NCBI RefSeq assembly: GCF_000001735.4
Contig: NC_003074.8
Location: forward strand, 11,036,101-11,100,100
Direction of reading: 5' to 3'
Length of the DNA stretch: 64,000 nucleotides
From: Arabidopsis thaliana
Taxonomy: Eukaryota > Streptophyta > Magnoliopsida > Brassicales > Brassicaceae
Shown: positions 23,601 through 33,503 of the stretch, piece after piece
How the letters are laid out: the number at the start of each line of letters is the position of its first letter
Numbering within the stretch: position 1 is the stretch's first letter
Made by a program: the position numbers and the translations under genes
The notes under the pieces: generated by a model
The model's database searches: none
Seen by the model: only the letters and a program-made list of their open reading frames with translations
What the model was told of the DNA's origin: nothing

Positions 23601-24026
23601 CACTGCTGAGATGACGAGACTCCTTGAGGTAGGTCTCACTCCCTGATAAACCAACCTTCCCTCTGGCCGCTCAAAAGAAACTCTCCCACGGTGGCAGTCA
23701 AAATGTACTCTATAATGATCCAACCAATCCATTCCCAGAATAACATCATACAACTCTAAAGGGCTGATAATCAAATCTGTTGGCATTGACTCTCCTGCAA
23801 TCTGAATATCCACACCCTTCGCGTTCCCCAGAACCGCTAGAAACTGCCCTCCAGCAACCTTGACGGCTCCAAACTGCTCACCAGGATCCCCACGGATGTT
23901 GCCGCGCGAGGCACTCTCCGGGGTAATGAAGCAATGCGATGCTCCAGAGTCAAACAACACATGGGCTTCTACACCGCCCACTAATAAGGTCCCTACACAA
24001 ACCTCATATGCTAAGAACCCTAACAT
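20628..24026 (-). pseudogene. Chromovirus pol (protease, RT, RNase H, integrase), three in-frame stops
   Basis: In minus orientation: aspartic protease with the DSGA motif ([11 protein letters not shown]); reverse transcriptase with FIDD in [13 protein letters not shown]; RNase H ([14 protein letters not shown]); integrase with a zinc-finger region (CDVCQ) and the DDE residues in AIWVIVDRLTK, VSDRDSKF and SERTIQTLEDML; then a chromodomain-like tail (KVLWYCDSVTEETWEPEA). The frame is interrupted by TAG at about 23167-23169, TGA at about 23060-23062 and TAG at about 22197-22199. All three are consistent with single-base substitutions, so the copy cannot make a full polyprotein without readthrough. 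It follows gag in the same frame. Confidence 0.93.
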
Positions 24027-24094
24027 TCATCACAAAACAATGATATCCAAAACAACAGAAATAATTCACAAAGTCTGAGTCTCAGAAATCATAC
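24020..24094 (-). other. Possible 75-nt intron at the gag-pol junction
   Basis: On the element strand ACTG/GTATGATT...ATGTTAG/GGTTC has canonical GT and AG. Removing it joins ...RAITG to FLAYEVCVG in frame and deletes the gag stop and a TGA-TGA pair. Its length and T-rich 3' half are at the lower end of plant introns. Unproven. Confidence 0.35.
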
Positions 24095-25430
24095 CAGTAA
24101 TCGCTCTGTTGCTGGTATCGCCTATCTCACGCGTAGTGTAACTCTGCGGTGCCGCTGCAATATGTGCCAACTGCTGCACTCCCTGCTGCACCTGCACTCC
24201 GTGCTGCACCGCCGGCTGTACCACTGTCACTGCTATCCGCTGCAGCTTAGGACAATTCGGTCTGAGATGTCGCCTCTCCCTGCAGTGGTAGCACTCACTC
24301 GTCTCAGCTCGCTGCGTGCAATCCGCCACCTTGTGGTCAAGGCTCCCACAAGAAAAACATCCTGCACGACCACCCTGTCCAGCTCTGGAAGGATGATCCC
24401 ACTTCCTCTTCTGCCCCTGCGCAGGCTTGCTGCCCTTGCTAGGTGCCACCTGCTGTTGAGTCTTCTTCGGTTGTACCGCTGGGCTCACTCCCACCTCTTG
24501 CCTCTGAAGATCCTCCTCTACCTCAGCAGCCGTCTCCACAAGTGCCGCCTTCGTGGCGTACTGCGATACTCTACACCGCACCCTCAAATCCGGTCGAAGT
24601 CCCCTCAAGAACCTCCTCATCTGGGCCTGATCATCCTCCATGCTCCGACCCGCATACACCAAGAGTCGGTTAAACTCCCGGTCATACTCCCGAACCGACC
24701 GCTCACCCTGTGTCAGCTCAAGAAAACGCGTCTCCATACGGTCGAGCGCCTCCTGCGGAAAGTACTTTGCATTAAACTCAGCCACGAAATCTGCCCAAGA
24801 CATATCCGCCTGCCTCCTCCTGGCAGTCACACTCCGCCACCACAAATGTGCATCCCCCTCTAGAAAATGCACTGCTAGATCTACCCGATACTCCGCCCGG
24901 CATCTGCTCGAACCGAAGTTCCGCTCAACCCGCGACCTCCAACTGTCGGCCTCCTCAGGACTAGTACCACCAGAAAAATAACCGGTGCCAATCCTCTGCA
25001 ACTGCTCCATCATCCTCAAATAAGATGGAACCTCCTCAACAACCGCAGCCCGCTGCTGTACCTCCGCCACTCGTGGCGCAACTGGAGCCTCCACTGGTAC
25101 CACACCTGGTAACCGCTCCAACAACTGCCTCAACAGGCCCGCAAAACCAACTTCTGGAACCTGGGCTCCTCCGGCTGCGGCACCCATCACTCCTGGGCCC
25201 TCAGCACCAACGGCATGCACACCGGTACCGACACCAGCTCCACCAGCCCCCATTCCGGCTGCACCAGCTATATCGGCACCAAGACCGTTCCTAACCCCGA
25301 GCTCCACAAACTCAGGCTGCGAACCCACACTCTGCTCAACTGTGGCACTGTGGCCATCACTCTCGCCGGTACTCTCGAGGACTCGTCCCCTACCGCGACC
25401 ACGACCACGAACTCCAGCTCCTCTAACCAT
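24066..25430 (-). CDS. Chromovirus gag (capsid/nucleocapsid)
   Basis: 454 codons starting MVRGAGVRGRGRGRGR. It has a Gly/Ala/Val-rich N-terminal region, the Ty3-type retrotransposon gag domain (DLAVHFLEGDAHLWWRSV, then VREYDREFNRLLVYAG), and two CCHC zinc knuckles near the C-terminus (CFSCGSLDHKVADC and CYHCRERRHLRPNC). The frame is intact. The stop at 24066-24068 is in frame with pol. A GT donor lies at 24094-24093 and an AG acceptor at 24021-24020, which may form a 75-base intron linking gag to pol (see findings). Confidence 0.9.
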   Translation of the reverse strand: MVRGAGVRGRGRGRGRVLESTGESDGHSATVEQSVGSQPEFVELGVRNGLGADIAGAAGMGAGGAGVGTGVHAVGAEGPGVMGAAAGGAQVPEVGFAGLLRQLLERLPGVVPVEAPVAPRVAEVQQRAAVVEEVPSYLRMMEQLQRIGTGYFSGGTSPEEADSWRSRVERNFGSSRCRAEYRVDLAVHFLEGDAHLWWRSVTARRRQADMSWADFVAEFNAKYFPQEALDRMETRFLELTQGERSVREYDREFNRLLVYAGRSMEDDQAQMRRFLRGLRPDLRVRCRVSQYATKAALVETAAEVEEDLQRQEVGVSPAVQPKKTQQQVAPSKGSKPAQGQKRKWDHPSRAGQGGRAGCFSCGSLDHKVADCTQRAETSECYHCRERRHLRPNCPKLQRIAVTVVQPAVQHGVQVQQGVQQLAHIAAAPQSYTTREIGDTSNRAITGMISETQTL

Positions 25431-25668
25431 CTGTGCTACTCAAGAACAAATGGCTAAGAATATAAAACAAACGAATATATCACAAACAACTTACCGTGGA
25501 ATCTCATTTAAGGCTCGGAGAAGATGATGGTAGGACTCCAACAACACACAATTGACTAAACACTCCATAATCATTCCTCAATATGCTAACACCCTAGCTC
25601 ATCCCACATCAATCAACAGGAAAATAATTCATCAATTATTTTTTTTTACACATCCTAGAACCGTAATT

Positions 25669-25680
25669 GCTCTGATACCA
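25669..25680 (-). other. Primer-binding site (tRNA-iMet type)
   Basis: TGGTATCAGAGC on the minus strand, three bases inside the right LTR end (TTTCA). It marks the right LTR as the true 5' LTR. Confidence 0.9.
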
Positions 25681-25683
25681 AAT

Positions 25684-26742
25684 TGAAACAACCCGACCCA
25701 TTTTTTTGTAAAAAAATATAATTAAATATTTCCATAAATATCTAATTAAACCAACCAATAACATAATAATTAAACCGTAAGTCAGAAATACTATTTTATG
25801 AATAAATAAATAATTCGATCAACAAAACCAAGAATAACTGACAATCCTAACCGGGTTCCAATAACCAAAAACACCAAACATAAAACAAACGAGTTCCTAG
25901 ATCATCCTCTCTTCCTTGCCATGATTCCACAATCACACTTTATCTTTACCTGCATCAACAACACAATGAGATGCGTAAGTATTATCATAAATACTTAGTG
26001 AGGCGATCCTCTCATCTACGAGCTATACACACAAGCAAATAAAAAGGTATAATCACGAATACAATACAAACAAACCAGTCATTGAACAATTCACCCAAAA
26101 CACATTCACCACACCTACATATCATCACACAAAACAAATCACACAACCCAATCGTTCAGATAAGCTCATGGTCACGCACTCACCTTAACAAATTGATTCT
26201 AATAGCAATTAAACCCAGGAGAGACTTTCCTTGCGTCTGAAACAGTCCAGAAACGTCCGTTAACTATTCAATCGCTCCGGTGAAATCCTAGCTGCAGACG
26301 TCACAAAGCTGCCCACAAAATCTCGTGCCGATCGGAAAACAGACGAGACCACGATCTCAGTTTCAATCTCCGCTGGTCCTAATTCGCGTATGAGAAAACG
26401 TGTCTCACGAAACTGCGAATAACTCAACCAATTTTAATCCAAATCCAATTCTGTAAACTGGAGAATAACGATAAAGGACTTGGGAATAACTCTACCAAAT
26501 TTCGTTACCTTTTACCACGATTTGATATGACGAAACTGATTTCTCCCAAACCCTAACGATTCTGCTCCTTCTCCTTTTCTCTCTTTTTCTCCTTTATAAA
26601 ACGAAAAGTGGCTAACCAAAGCCCTAATCTCGAGTTTCCTTCTTTTATAGGCACACTCTAGGGTTTCCAATTAACCCAACCAATTAAACCGGATGATTTA
26701 AAAAACAAATCCTAACCGATTTTCCGGTTCACGGGCGTTACA
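25684..26742 (-). repeat. Right (5') LTR, complete
   Basis: 1059 bases in minus orientation, TGTAACGCCC...TTGTTTCA. A TATA-like 'CTATAAAAG' lies about 100 bases in and a second 'TTTATAAAG' further on. Followed on the minus strand by the primer-binding site and gag. Confidence 0.92.
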
Positions 26743-26747
26743 AAGAG

Positions 26748-27430
26748 TATTGTTGCAAAAGGGTAGTAAAAAAAGGTTAATTTTGCAAATCTACCAACGT
26801 ACTTTAAGAAAGTACTTTAACAAACCAAGCTTACAGGGTCGCGTCAAGATGGCCTGGAAGATAAATTTACCTGGCCTCCATGTCTACAGCATGCATTAAT
26901 TGAATCTAAAAATATTAGATTCCAAAATTAAACTATTATTACCTTGACTGGCAAATATATGAAGGTGTTTGTGAAATATTTATGAATTTAATTAATTCAG
27001 GCTGTATAATGAAAATGGAAGGGGTAAAATTAAAAAGGAGTAGCCTTGGAAGTGCATTCTTAACAATAATTTTATTTTACAAAAACATATTACTCAAAAT
27101 ACATAAAACGATAAGAAAGTAAGTACAAACAATAACATTTTTATTTTAAGCGAAAATGACTTATATCTATTATTAATTACAAAAAAAATCCAATACATAG
27201 ATCCTTTGTCAACTATCAATCATTAGTTTTGTATTGAGTTGCTACCTCAATTATTAATAAAAAATTTACAAGAAAAGAGAGAAATGTAAATGCTAAAATA
27301 CTAGCATGTGTGTATAAATAACACTTCAATGAGAAGACTCTCTAAGTTACCTATAAATAAATTTACCAAAAGAATTTTATAACAATAATTGAGACCTCTC
27401 AATCTTTCTATTTCTAATTGGTCTTTGCAT
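26748..27430. other. A+T-rich flank with a duplicated segment
   Basis: No gene. The segment at about 26884-26967 ('CAGCATGCATTAATTGAATC' onward) recurs at about 29218-29293. The two copies bracket the SPH pseudogene and gene. Confidence 0.6.
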
Positions 27431-27784
27431 ATTGGTGATGTATACGGAAAAAATCTATGTTTACGGTCAAGAACGAATTTAGTCGCAAAAGCAAGAAAAT
27501 CATCAATTGCATTGTAAATAAAAAACAATAATATTGGTATAAAATATATCAAAATTGGAGAAGTTATGTCATTAAGCTTCAAGACAAATGTTTGTAGAAC
27601 CACATGATTTTGGAGCGATATATATAAAAGATCTAGTGATAAGCATTTTATAGGTTTTACTGCATATCAAGCGCAAGCTTTGTTCGTTAAAGATAGATCA
27701 TCGTATAATTGGTTATTTAGGGATGATGGAATCTATTTTCATAACGCTTTGTTGCCTAGTTACTATAAGTTTTATTGGAAATAA
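27430..27784 (+). pseudogene. S1 self-incompatibility homologue (SPH) pseudogene
   Basis: Plus-strand reading shows SPH-like sequence: GEVMSLSFKTNVCRTT, an in-frame TGA at 27605-27607, then FWSDIYKRSSDKHF and SSYNWLFRDDGIYF, with a stop at 27782-27784. Upstream, to about 27430, matching fragments need a frame change, and a stop occurs near 27507. The '(D/E)DGIY' block is also in the intact SPH at 28373. It is a relic of a tandem SPH duplication. The minus-strand frame at 27301-27603 is a shadow of it. Confidence 0.65.
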
Positions 27785-28372
27785 TAAAAGACAAAAAAAA
27801 CTACTACTTTATTTCATAATTTGTAGTAGATGTCACAATAAGTAGATAGATGTTGTATACAAATTTTGACCAAAAAAAGATCTAGTATACAAAAAGTGGA
27901 CTCTAAAATCTATAGGATTGTTTTGAAGTACTTGTAAAAGAAATAGTTTATTAAGATATAGTTGATCGATTAATTCCGACATTTGCATTTTTTGTTTATA
28001 CTAATATAATGTACATTATAAGTAATAGATAATGAAGGTTAATATTAGCAACTTATCTGAGATTTTATTTTGGTGAACATATTGTTCGCCACAAAAGATA
28101 TAATGCAAATGGATGAGATAACCTATGCTAGGCTGGTACTTAGAAGTTCATACACTTATTTCTGTCCAACATATATTGAAAGTCTCCAATGATTTGTTTT
28201 AACAACTATTAATAGAAAACTTTTTTTTGGACAAAATTTAATAGAAAATTTATGTTAACAGAGAAACAAGAAACTGTAAATTCAAAAATAGCAACATAGA
28301 TGTTGTTATAAATACACACACACAAAAAACAAGTCAACACGACAAAAGAAGATCAAAATATCTCTACAAAAA
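27785..28372. other. Spacer and promoter of the SPH gene
   Basis: A+T-rich with no gene. The last 70 bases hold the core promoter of the SPH gene. Confidence 0.5.
28307..28314 (+). promoter_or_regulatory. TATA box of the SPH gene
   Basis: TATAAATA, 66 bases upstream of the ATG at 28373, inside GTTGTTATAAATACACAC. Confidence 0.6.
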
Positions 28373-28765
28373 ATGAAATATTTCACAATTTTTCTATTTG
28401 TTTTTAGTCTTTGCATGCTTGGTCATGTATCCGGCGCCGGAATCAGAATCGTGAACGAACTCAAAAATAAGAAAACCCTTTGGATGAGGTGTTATTCCAA
28501 AAATGACGTACTTGGTCCAACAATAATACCAAATGGAGGACAATTTACAGATTATTTCTTTCATAATTTATTTGGTACGACGCGTTTTATGTGTACCTTA
28601 AAACAAGGACCTGGATTTAGTCACAGTCAGAGCTTTAGAGCATTTAAAAATTCTGGCTTATGGGATTGGAGAGCTAGAGAAGATGGGATATATTTAAGAA
28701 GAATCTATAAGGCCAAATTTGACGACGCTGCAGACAATCTGCATAAAGAGCAAAGTTGGATATAG
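28373..28765 (+). CDS. S-protein homologue (SPH, plant self-incompatibility S1 family)
   Basis: A single-exon 130-codon gene, typical for the family. Residues 1 to about 21 form a signal peptide (MKYFTIFLFVFSLCMLGHVS). The mature part starts GAGIRIVNELKNKKTLWMRC and continues with NLFGTTRFMCTLKQG and DWRAREDGIYLRR, the core SPH pattern. Cysteines are present in 'MRCYS' and 'MCTL'. The second C-terminal pair seen in many SPH proteins is missing, so only one conserved disulphide is likely. SPH proteins are small secreted proteins. The Papaver S1 member is a stigmatic self-incompatibility ligand, but the role of Arabidopsis members is mostly unknown. A broken tandem paralogue lies about 600 bases upstream. 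Confidence 0.87.
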   Translation: MKYFTIFLFVFSLCMLGHVSGAGIRIVNELKNKKTLWMRCYSKNDVLGPTIIPNGGQFTDYFFHNLFGTTRFMCTLKQGPGFSHSQSFRAFKNSGLWDWRAREDGIYLRRIYKAKFDDAADNLHKEQSWI

Positions 28766-29313
28766 TAAATAGTTACAAGCTACCTCATTTATATAGAAGA
28801 TTCAATACTCTTCATAAAACCAATTATATATAAAAAATATTTTATTGGTCTACTTGGCAATTCATTTTTAAAAATAAACAGAAAATTATTAACATTTAAT
28901 TTATGTGTATTTTTTTCCAATACATTTCCTTTAAATTATGTGTGATGTGTCGCCAGAAAAATATAGTAATGGTTAATAAAATAATATAACTTCATTCATG
29001 TGTATCATAATTTATCTATAATTAAATTGTCTTTAAACTCATATGTAACAACCACCAAATTCGTGTGTAACTACTAATGTAAAATTAAAACTAGTACCTT
29101 AAGCTAAAGAATATATCTACTGACTACTGTAACCCGCAATCAATAATCAGGCATGCATAAACCCTTCTTCGAATTTGCGGCTCGGATTGGTTTTCTACTC
29201 CCAGTTATTATATATACAGCATGCATTAATTGAATCCATAAATATTAGATCCCAAAATAAACTTCCATTACCTTAACAAGCAAATATATAAACGTATAGT
29301 TGTGTTTTAATCA
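28766..29313. other. A+T-rich 3' flank of SPH
   Basis: Contains the second copy (about 29218-29293) of the duplicated segment and the left LINE target site. No gene seen. Confidence 0.6.
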
Positions 29314-29542
29314 TAGCAAGTTATATATTTTTTTTTTGAAAAAGGCTTTCTATTGAAATGCATAAGGAAATAAAAATTACAAAAGCCCAGCCCGACTTTA
29401 GTGTTTGTTTGGTCGAAACCAATAGAGAAAGAGCATACCCCAATAACAATTAGAAACACACATTGAAACATAGATCTTAGGGTTGAACCTAGACTGTAGG
29501 TGAAGGTAGCCGATGGAATAGTGAGAGTTCACCTGGAGAAGA

Positions 29543-32500
29543 TCAAGAGGAAGAGAACCATAGCTGTAGCATCGACGATGATAAACGCGGATTCTGGTCT
29601 CTGAAGGTCGAGATTCTGTTTCGGACGGTAGAATCAATTAGGCGAAGCAGAGAGTCAGCAGATCTGAAGGTGTTGCGATGAAGCCGATTGTTCCTTTCTC
29701 CCCAGAGGAAGTACATCGAGCATTGCCAAGCTAGAAGAGAGAGTCTTCTCTTATCTTTCGGACCTTGAATGGCTTGCATCTGAGTGACAGTTGCAGACCA
29801 AGAACGCAAAGGTTGAAGTTGACATCTCAGAGCAATTGAAGACCAAACTGTCCAAGACAAATTGCAATTGAAGAAGAGGTGATCACGACTTTCCTGAGAG
29901 AAGTTGCAGAGTAAGCAAGCTGGATCCGTTTGAAGACCCCATCCAAGTATCCGATCTCGTGTTGGACACCGGTTCAGAACTAGTAGCCAAGTGAAGAAGC
30001 TATGTTTAGGGATGCCTCCATAGGTCCACACCGCAGTACGCCAAGGGACTAGTGGAGAGTCCTCATGGAGAAGATGATACACAAGCCCAGTTGAGTAGCG
30101 TTGATAAATCTTCCCATTCACTTCTCATTCATAATAATCAGCATGATCCGAGAGAGTCAAATTAGTGAGAAATATGTGTAAAGAGACCTGCTGATCTGAT
30201 CTAGGATTAGGGAGAGCCCAACGTCCATGCTCATGTAGCTGAAGAAGAGTGGCGTCTTGTCTAACTCCCAATCTCTGGTCCTTGAGAAAACAAGAGATCC
30301 TGCCAAAAGGAGACCAATTATCTGACCAAAATCTACAAGTAAGGCCATTTCCCACTCTCAATTTAACCCACTTAAACGCATCCCCTCTAATTTTCAGCAA
30401 CTTGTTTGCCAGCCAAGAGTAAGCAGGTCTCGGTTTCATGATCCAGAATTGTTGAGAGATCCACGCAGGAAGTGCACTTTGAACCAAGCCACCCACACCG
30501 AACGGGATTGGAAAAACAGCAGCCAAATCAGCTTGATAGTACAAGCTCTATTCCAGTAAGAAAGATCTCTTATTCCCAGCCCACCTTGATCTTTTGGTTT
30601 TGTTACCAATTCCCAGGAAACTCTAGCACTATGATGACCTTCCAGTTTTCCTTTCCACAGAAAAGCACTACAGATGGAGTGGATTTTACGAATGCACAAC
30701 TTTGGAAGGACGAAAGTGGAGCACCAGAAGTTTGAGATTCCAGCAATGACAGTGTTGATGAGCACCAGCCTACCAGCAAAAGATAAGGATTTCGCACACC
30801 AGTTATTTATTTTCCCTTTAACCTGCATCAGTAATGGCTCACAATCCTGAAAGGTTAGCTTTTTCGTACACAGGGGAACGCCAAGATAACGAACAGGGAG
30901 AAGGCCAAGAGTTAAACCAGTAGTGGATCGGATAGTTTCAGTCTCACCCTCAGAGAGCCCTCCAGCAAAGAACGAAGATTTTTATAGGCTTATAGCAAGA
31001 CCAGAACGCTCCTCAAACTCCTTCAGCACCTGGAGAACGTTTTGGACTTAAGAGAGAGAGCCATCCATGAAAATAAGCAGGTCATCAGCGAAACACAAGT
31101 GAGTAAGCTTTGCAACGTCACAGTGATGATGGTAATTGAACTTTCCTTCTTCAGTCGCTTTATTCAACATTAGAGAGAGATTGTTCATTGGAATGATAAA
31201 AAGGTAAGGAGAAAGAGGGTTGCCCTGTCTCAGACCTCTTTTACCTTTAAAATAGCCATGAACCATACCATTATACCCAATTGTGAAATTAGTAGTGCAG
31301 ATACAAGCTTGGAGCCACCGCAAATATTGATCAGGGAGATCAAGACTTTTCAAACAATTGAACAGGAAGTCCCAGGAGAGAGTATCAAAAGCCTTAGCAA
31401 TGTCCACCTTGATGACAATACGCTTAGGACCCTGAGCTTTATGGTAGCCATTGACAATTTCCCAAGCAAGAATAGTGTTTTCTAGTAAAAGCCTATCCTT
31501 AACAAAAACAGTTTGATTTGGCAGGATAAGCGTAGGAAGGAGAGGCTTGAGCTTTGAGACAAGGAGCTTTGAGATCACTTTGTAGAGAGTGTTGAGGCAG
31601 GAGATTGGCGGTAGTCAACAATTTGAGATGCTCCAGGATGCTTTGGCACAAGAGTGAGAATGGTGGCATTTGTTGAGGAGGGCAGAAAGGAATCACGGAA
31701 AAAACTGGCTTATGGAAGTAGTAACCTCAGGACCAAGAGAGCTCCATGCTGTTTGTAGAACCCGGAAGTTAGCCCATCCGGACCAGGCGCCTTGCTAGGG
31801 TTTAGTTTGAGCAGAACTGCAGTAATATCTGAAGCACTTGGAGGAGCTATCATAGCTTGAGACTGAGATAGAGAGCATCTAAATGAATTCAGGGAGCCGA
31901 ACCAATCACTTGAAGACCAAACAGTAGGCGAAGCTGAATAATCAGGGGCCAAGATAGACATAAAATGGGAAATTGCGTGATGGCTCATAGCGAAATGGTC
32001 AACAATGAGAGCTCCAGAAGGGAGAAGGAAGGACCTGATAGTGTTGAAATTTGCTCTAGACCGGCAGATTTTCTGAAAGTAAGAAGTATTAAGGTCACCC
32101 TCCTTCAGCCAGTTGATCCTTGATTTTTGCTTAAAATAACTCTCCTCTATCTCCCTAAGGAAATTCCATTTATGATGAAGGTCTCTCTCAAGCTGGAACG
32201 TTATAGTAGAAGGATTCTGCAAAGCTTGTACCTGCACATCCATTAACAAACTGTTAGTCTCTCTCACTCTCTCTTGTATTTGTGAAAAATTCTCTCTGTT
32301 CAGTTTTTTGAGGTCTCGCTTAATGGTCTTTTGCTTCCAACAGAGATCAGTGAGATTGAAAGCAAAGCTTCCGGCCTGAATCCAAACTTCATTCACCAGC
32401 TGAAGGAAGGTAGGGTGTTTGGTTAGGTAGTTGAAGAACTTAAAAGGTTTTGTTCCAGAGCTAGGGAGTGGGAAATCAAGGTCAACTAAGCTTGGCGAGT

Positions 32501-33180
32501 GATCAGGAGGCAAAGGGGGGAGGAACGTGGTGAAGCTGCTTGGGAAAAGAGAGAGCCAGTAGCTGTTAACAAGAACCCGGTCCAGTTTCTTTGCTAGGGG
32601 GGAAGCTGGCTGATTATTACTCCATGTGAAGAGGGGACCTTGGAACTTCAAATCGAACATTTCCAATTGATCCAGTGTATCTTTGAAATCAGTCATTGGA
32701 GGAGTTAGCGAGTTCACAGTAGGAGAATAGTGCTCTTCATAGTGGATAATCTGATTGAAATCACCTCCAATGAGCCAAGGGGAGGAATCCAGAGCAAGAG
32801 TCTGTTGAAGCTGCAATAACTCCACCCACATGTCAGTTTTTTCTTCTCTAACATTAGATGCATACACAGCAGTGAACACAAACTGAGCCTTGTTTGCAAT
32901 GTTGACCTCACAGGTGATAGTTTGCCTAGACTGATTCAAAACTCTAACAGAAGTAGGATCCTTCCAAATAATGACAATGCGTCCATCATCATCCGACAGG
33001 TGATTAGAAGTAAATTTCCATCCAGGGCAGACTTTAGCCATTATCTGGTTAAAGTTAAGATCTTTAATGTGTGTTTCCAAAATTGCTCCAAAAAGAGGTT
33101 GATGTCTTCTAAGCCAATTACAAAAGGGCTGATGCTTACCCGAGTCATTTAAACCTCAGATATTCCAAAAGAAGTGGTTT
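29543..33180 (-). pseudogene. LINE ORF2 (endonuclease, reverse transcriptase, zf-RVT)
   Basis: The endonuclease domain (about 33150-32400) has GLNDSG...LETHIKDLN and SPWLIGGDFNQI; a TGA interrupts its N-terminus at about 33160. RT fragments include KAPGPDGLTSGFYKQHG (about 31770), VIKVDIAKAFDTLSWDF (about 31400) and LCFADDLLIFMDGS (about 31060), where FADD is the catalytic motif. A zinc-binding RT-associated region near 30000 has HSFFTWLLVLNRCPTRDR and DPACLLCN. Frame breaks near 31700, 31600, 31040 and 30430-30125 split it into at least five pieces. Confidence 0.88.
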
Positions 33181-33503
33181 GTACACATTAATGAAGAACA
33201 GGGGACTCTTCCATACTAGGAAGAGGACAAACCACTTGATGATCACTATCTATGACAGATGGTGACAAAAAACTCGAGCCTGCAACAAAAGGAAGGACAG
33301 GTGGGAGAGGCAAAAAGGCTCCAAAGGGATTTGGTGAAAAGCTAGAGGTTATTAAAGAAGGATGGGAACGAGATCTTTTTAGGGATTGGGGAGGGGTATA
33401 AGGATACGGCAGGCCAGCGGGGGTAATAGACGCAGGAAAGCCAACTATCATAGGCAAATCAACAGTATTTTTTAGCACAGGGTTAGGGAGGGTTCTTTGT
33501 GGT

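Larger units (their letters stand above)
18840..26742 (-). mobile_element. Ty3/gypsy chromovirus with inverted LTRs
   Basis: A 7903-base element begins TGTAACGCCCG and ends CGGGCGTTACA, flanked by AAGAG on both sides (18835-18839 and 26743-26747). Coding is on the minus strand in the order gag, protease, RT, RNase H, integrase, chromodomain-like tail. The tRNA-iMet-type primer site is at 25669-25680, next to the right LTR. That order and the C-terminal chromodomain-like segment point to a chromovirus (Tekay/Del-like; inference). The left LTR lies in plus orientation, the reverse of what a normal element requires, so the two LTRs form a 958-base inverted repeat. LTR identity is about 98% in the parts compared by eye, so the insertion is recent, yet pol carries three in-frame stops. 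Confidence 0.93.

Noticed and set aside
24162-25527. Several long plus-strand frames opposite gag
   Set aside because: Shadows of the GC-rich gag gene; no recognisable domains.
27301-27603. 100-codon minus-strand frame
   Set aside because: It lies antisense to the SPH pseudogene, which has the recognisable family motifs.
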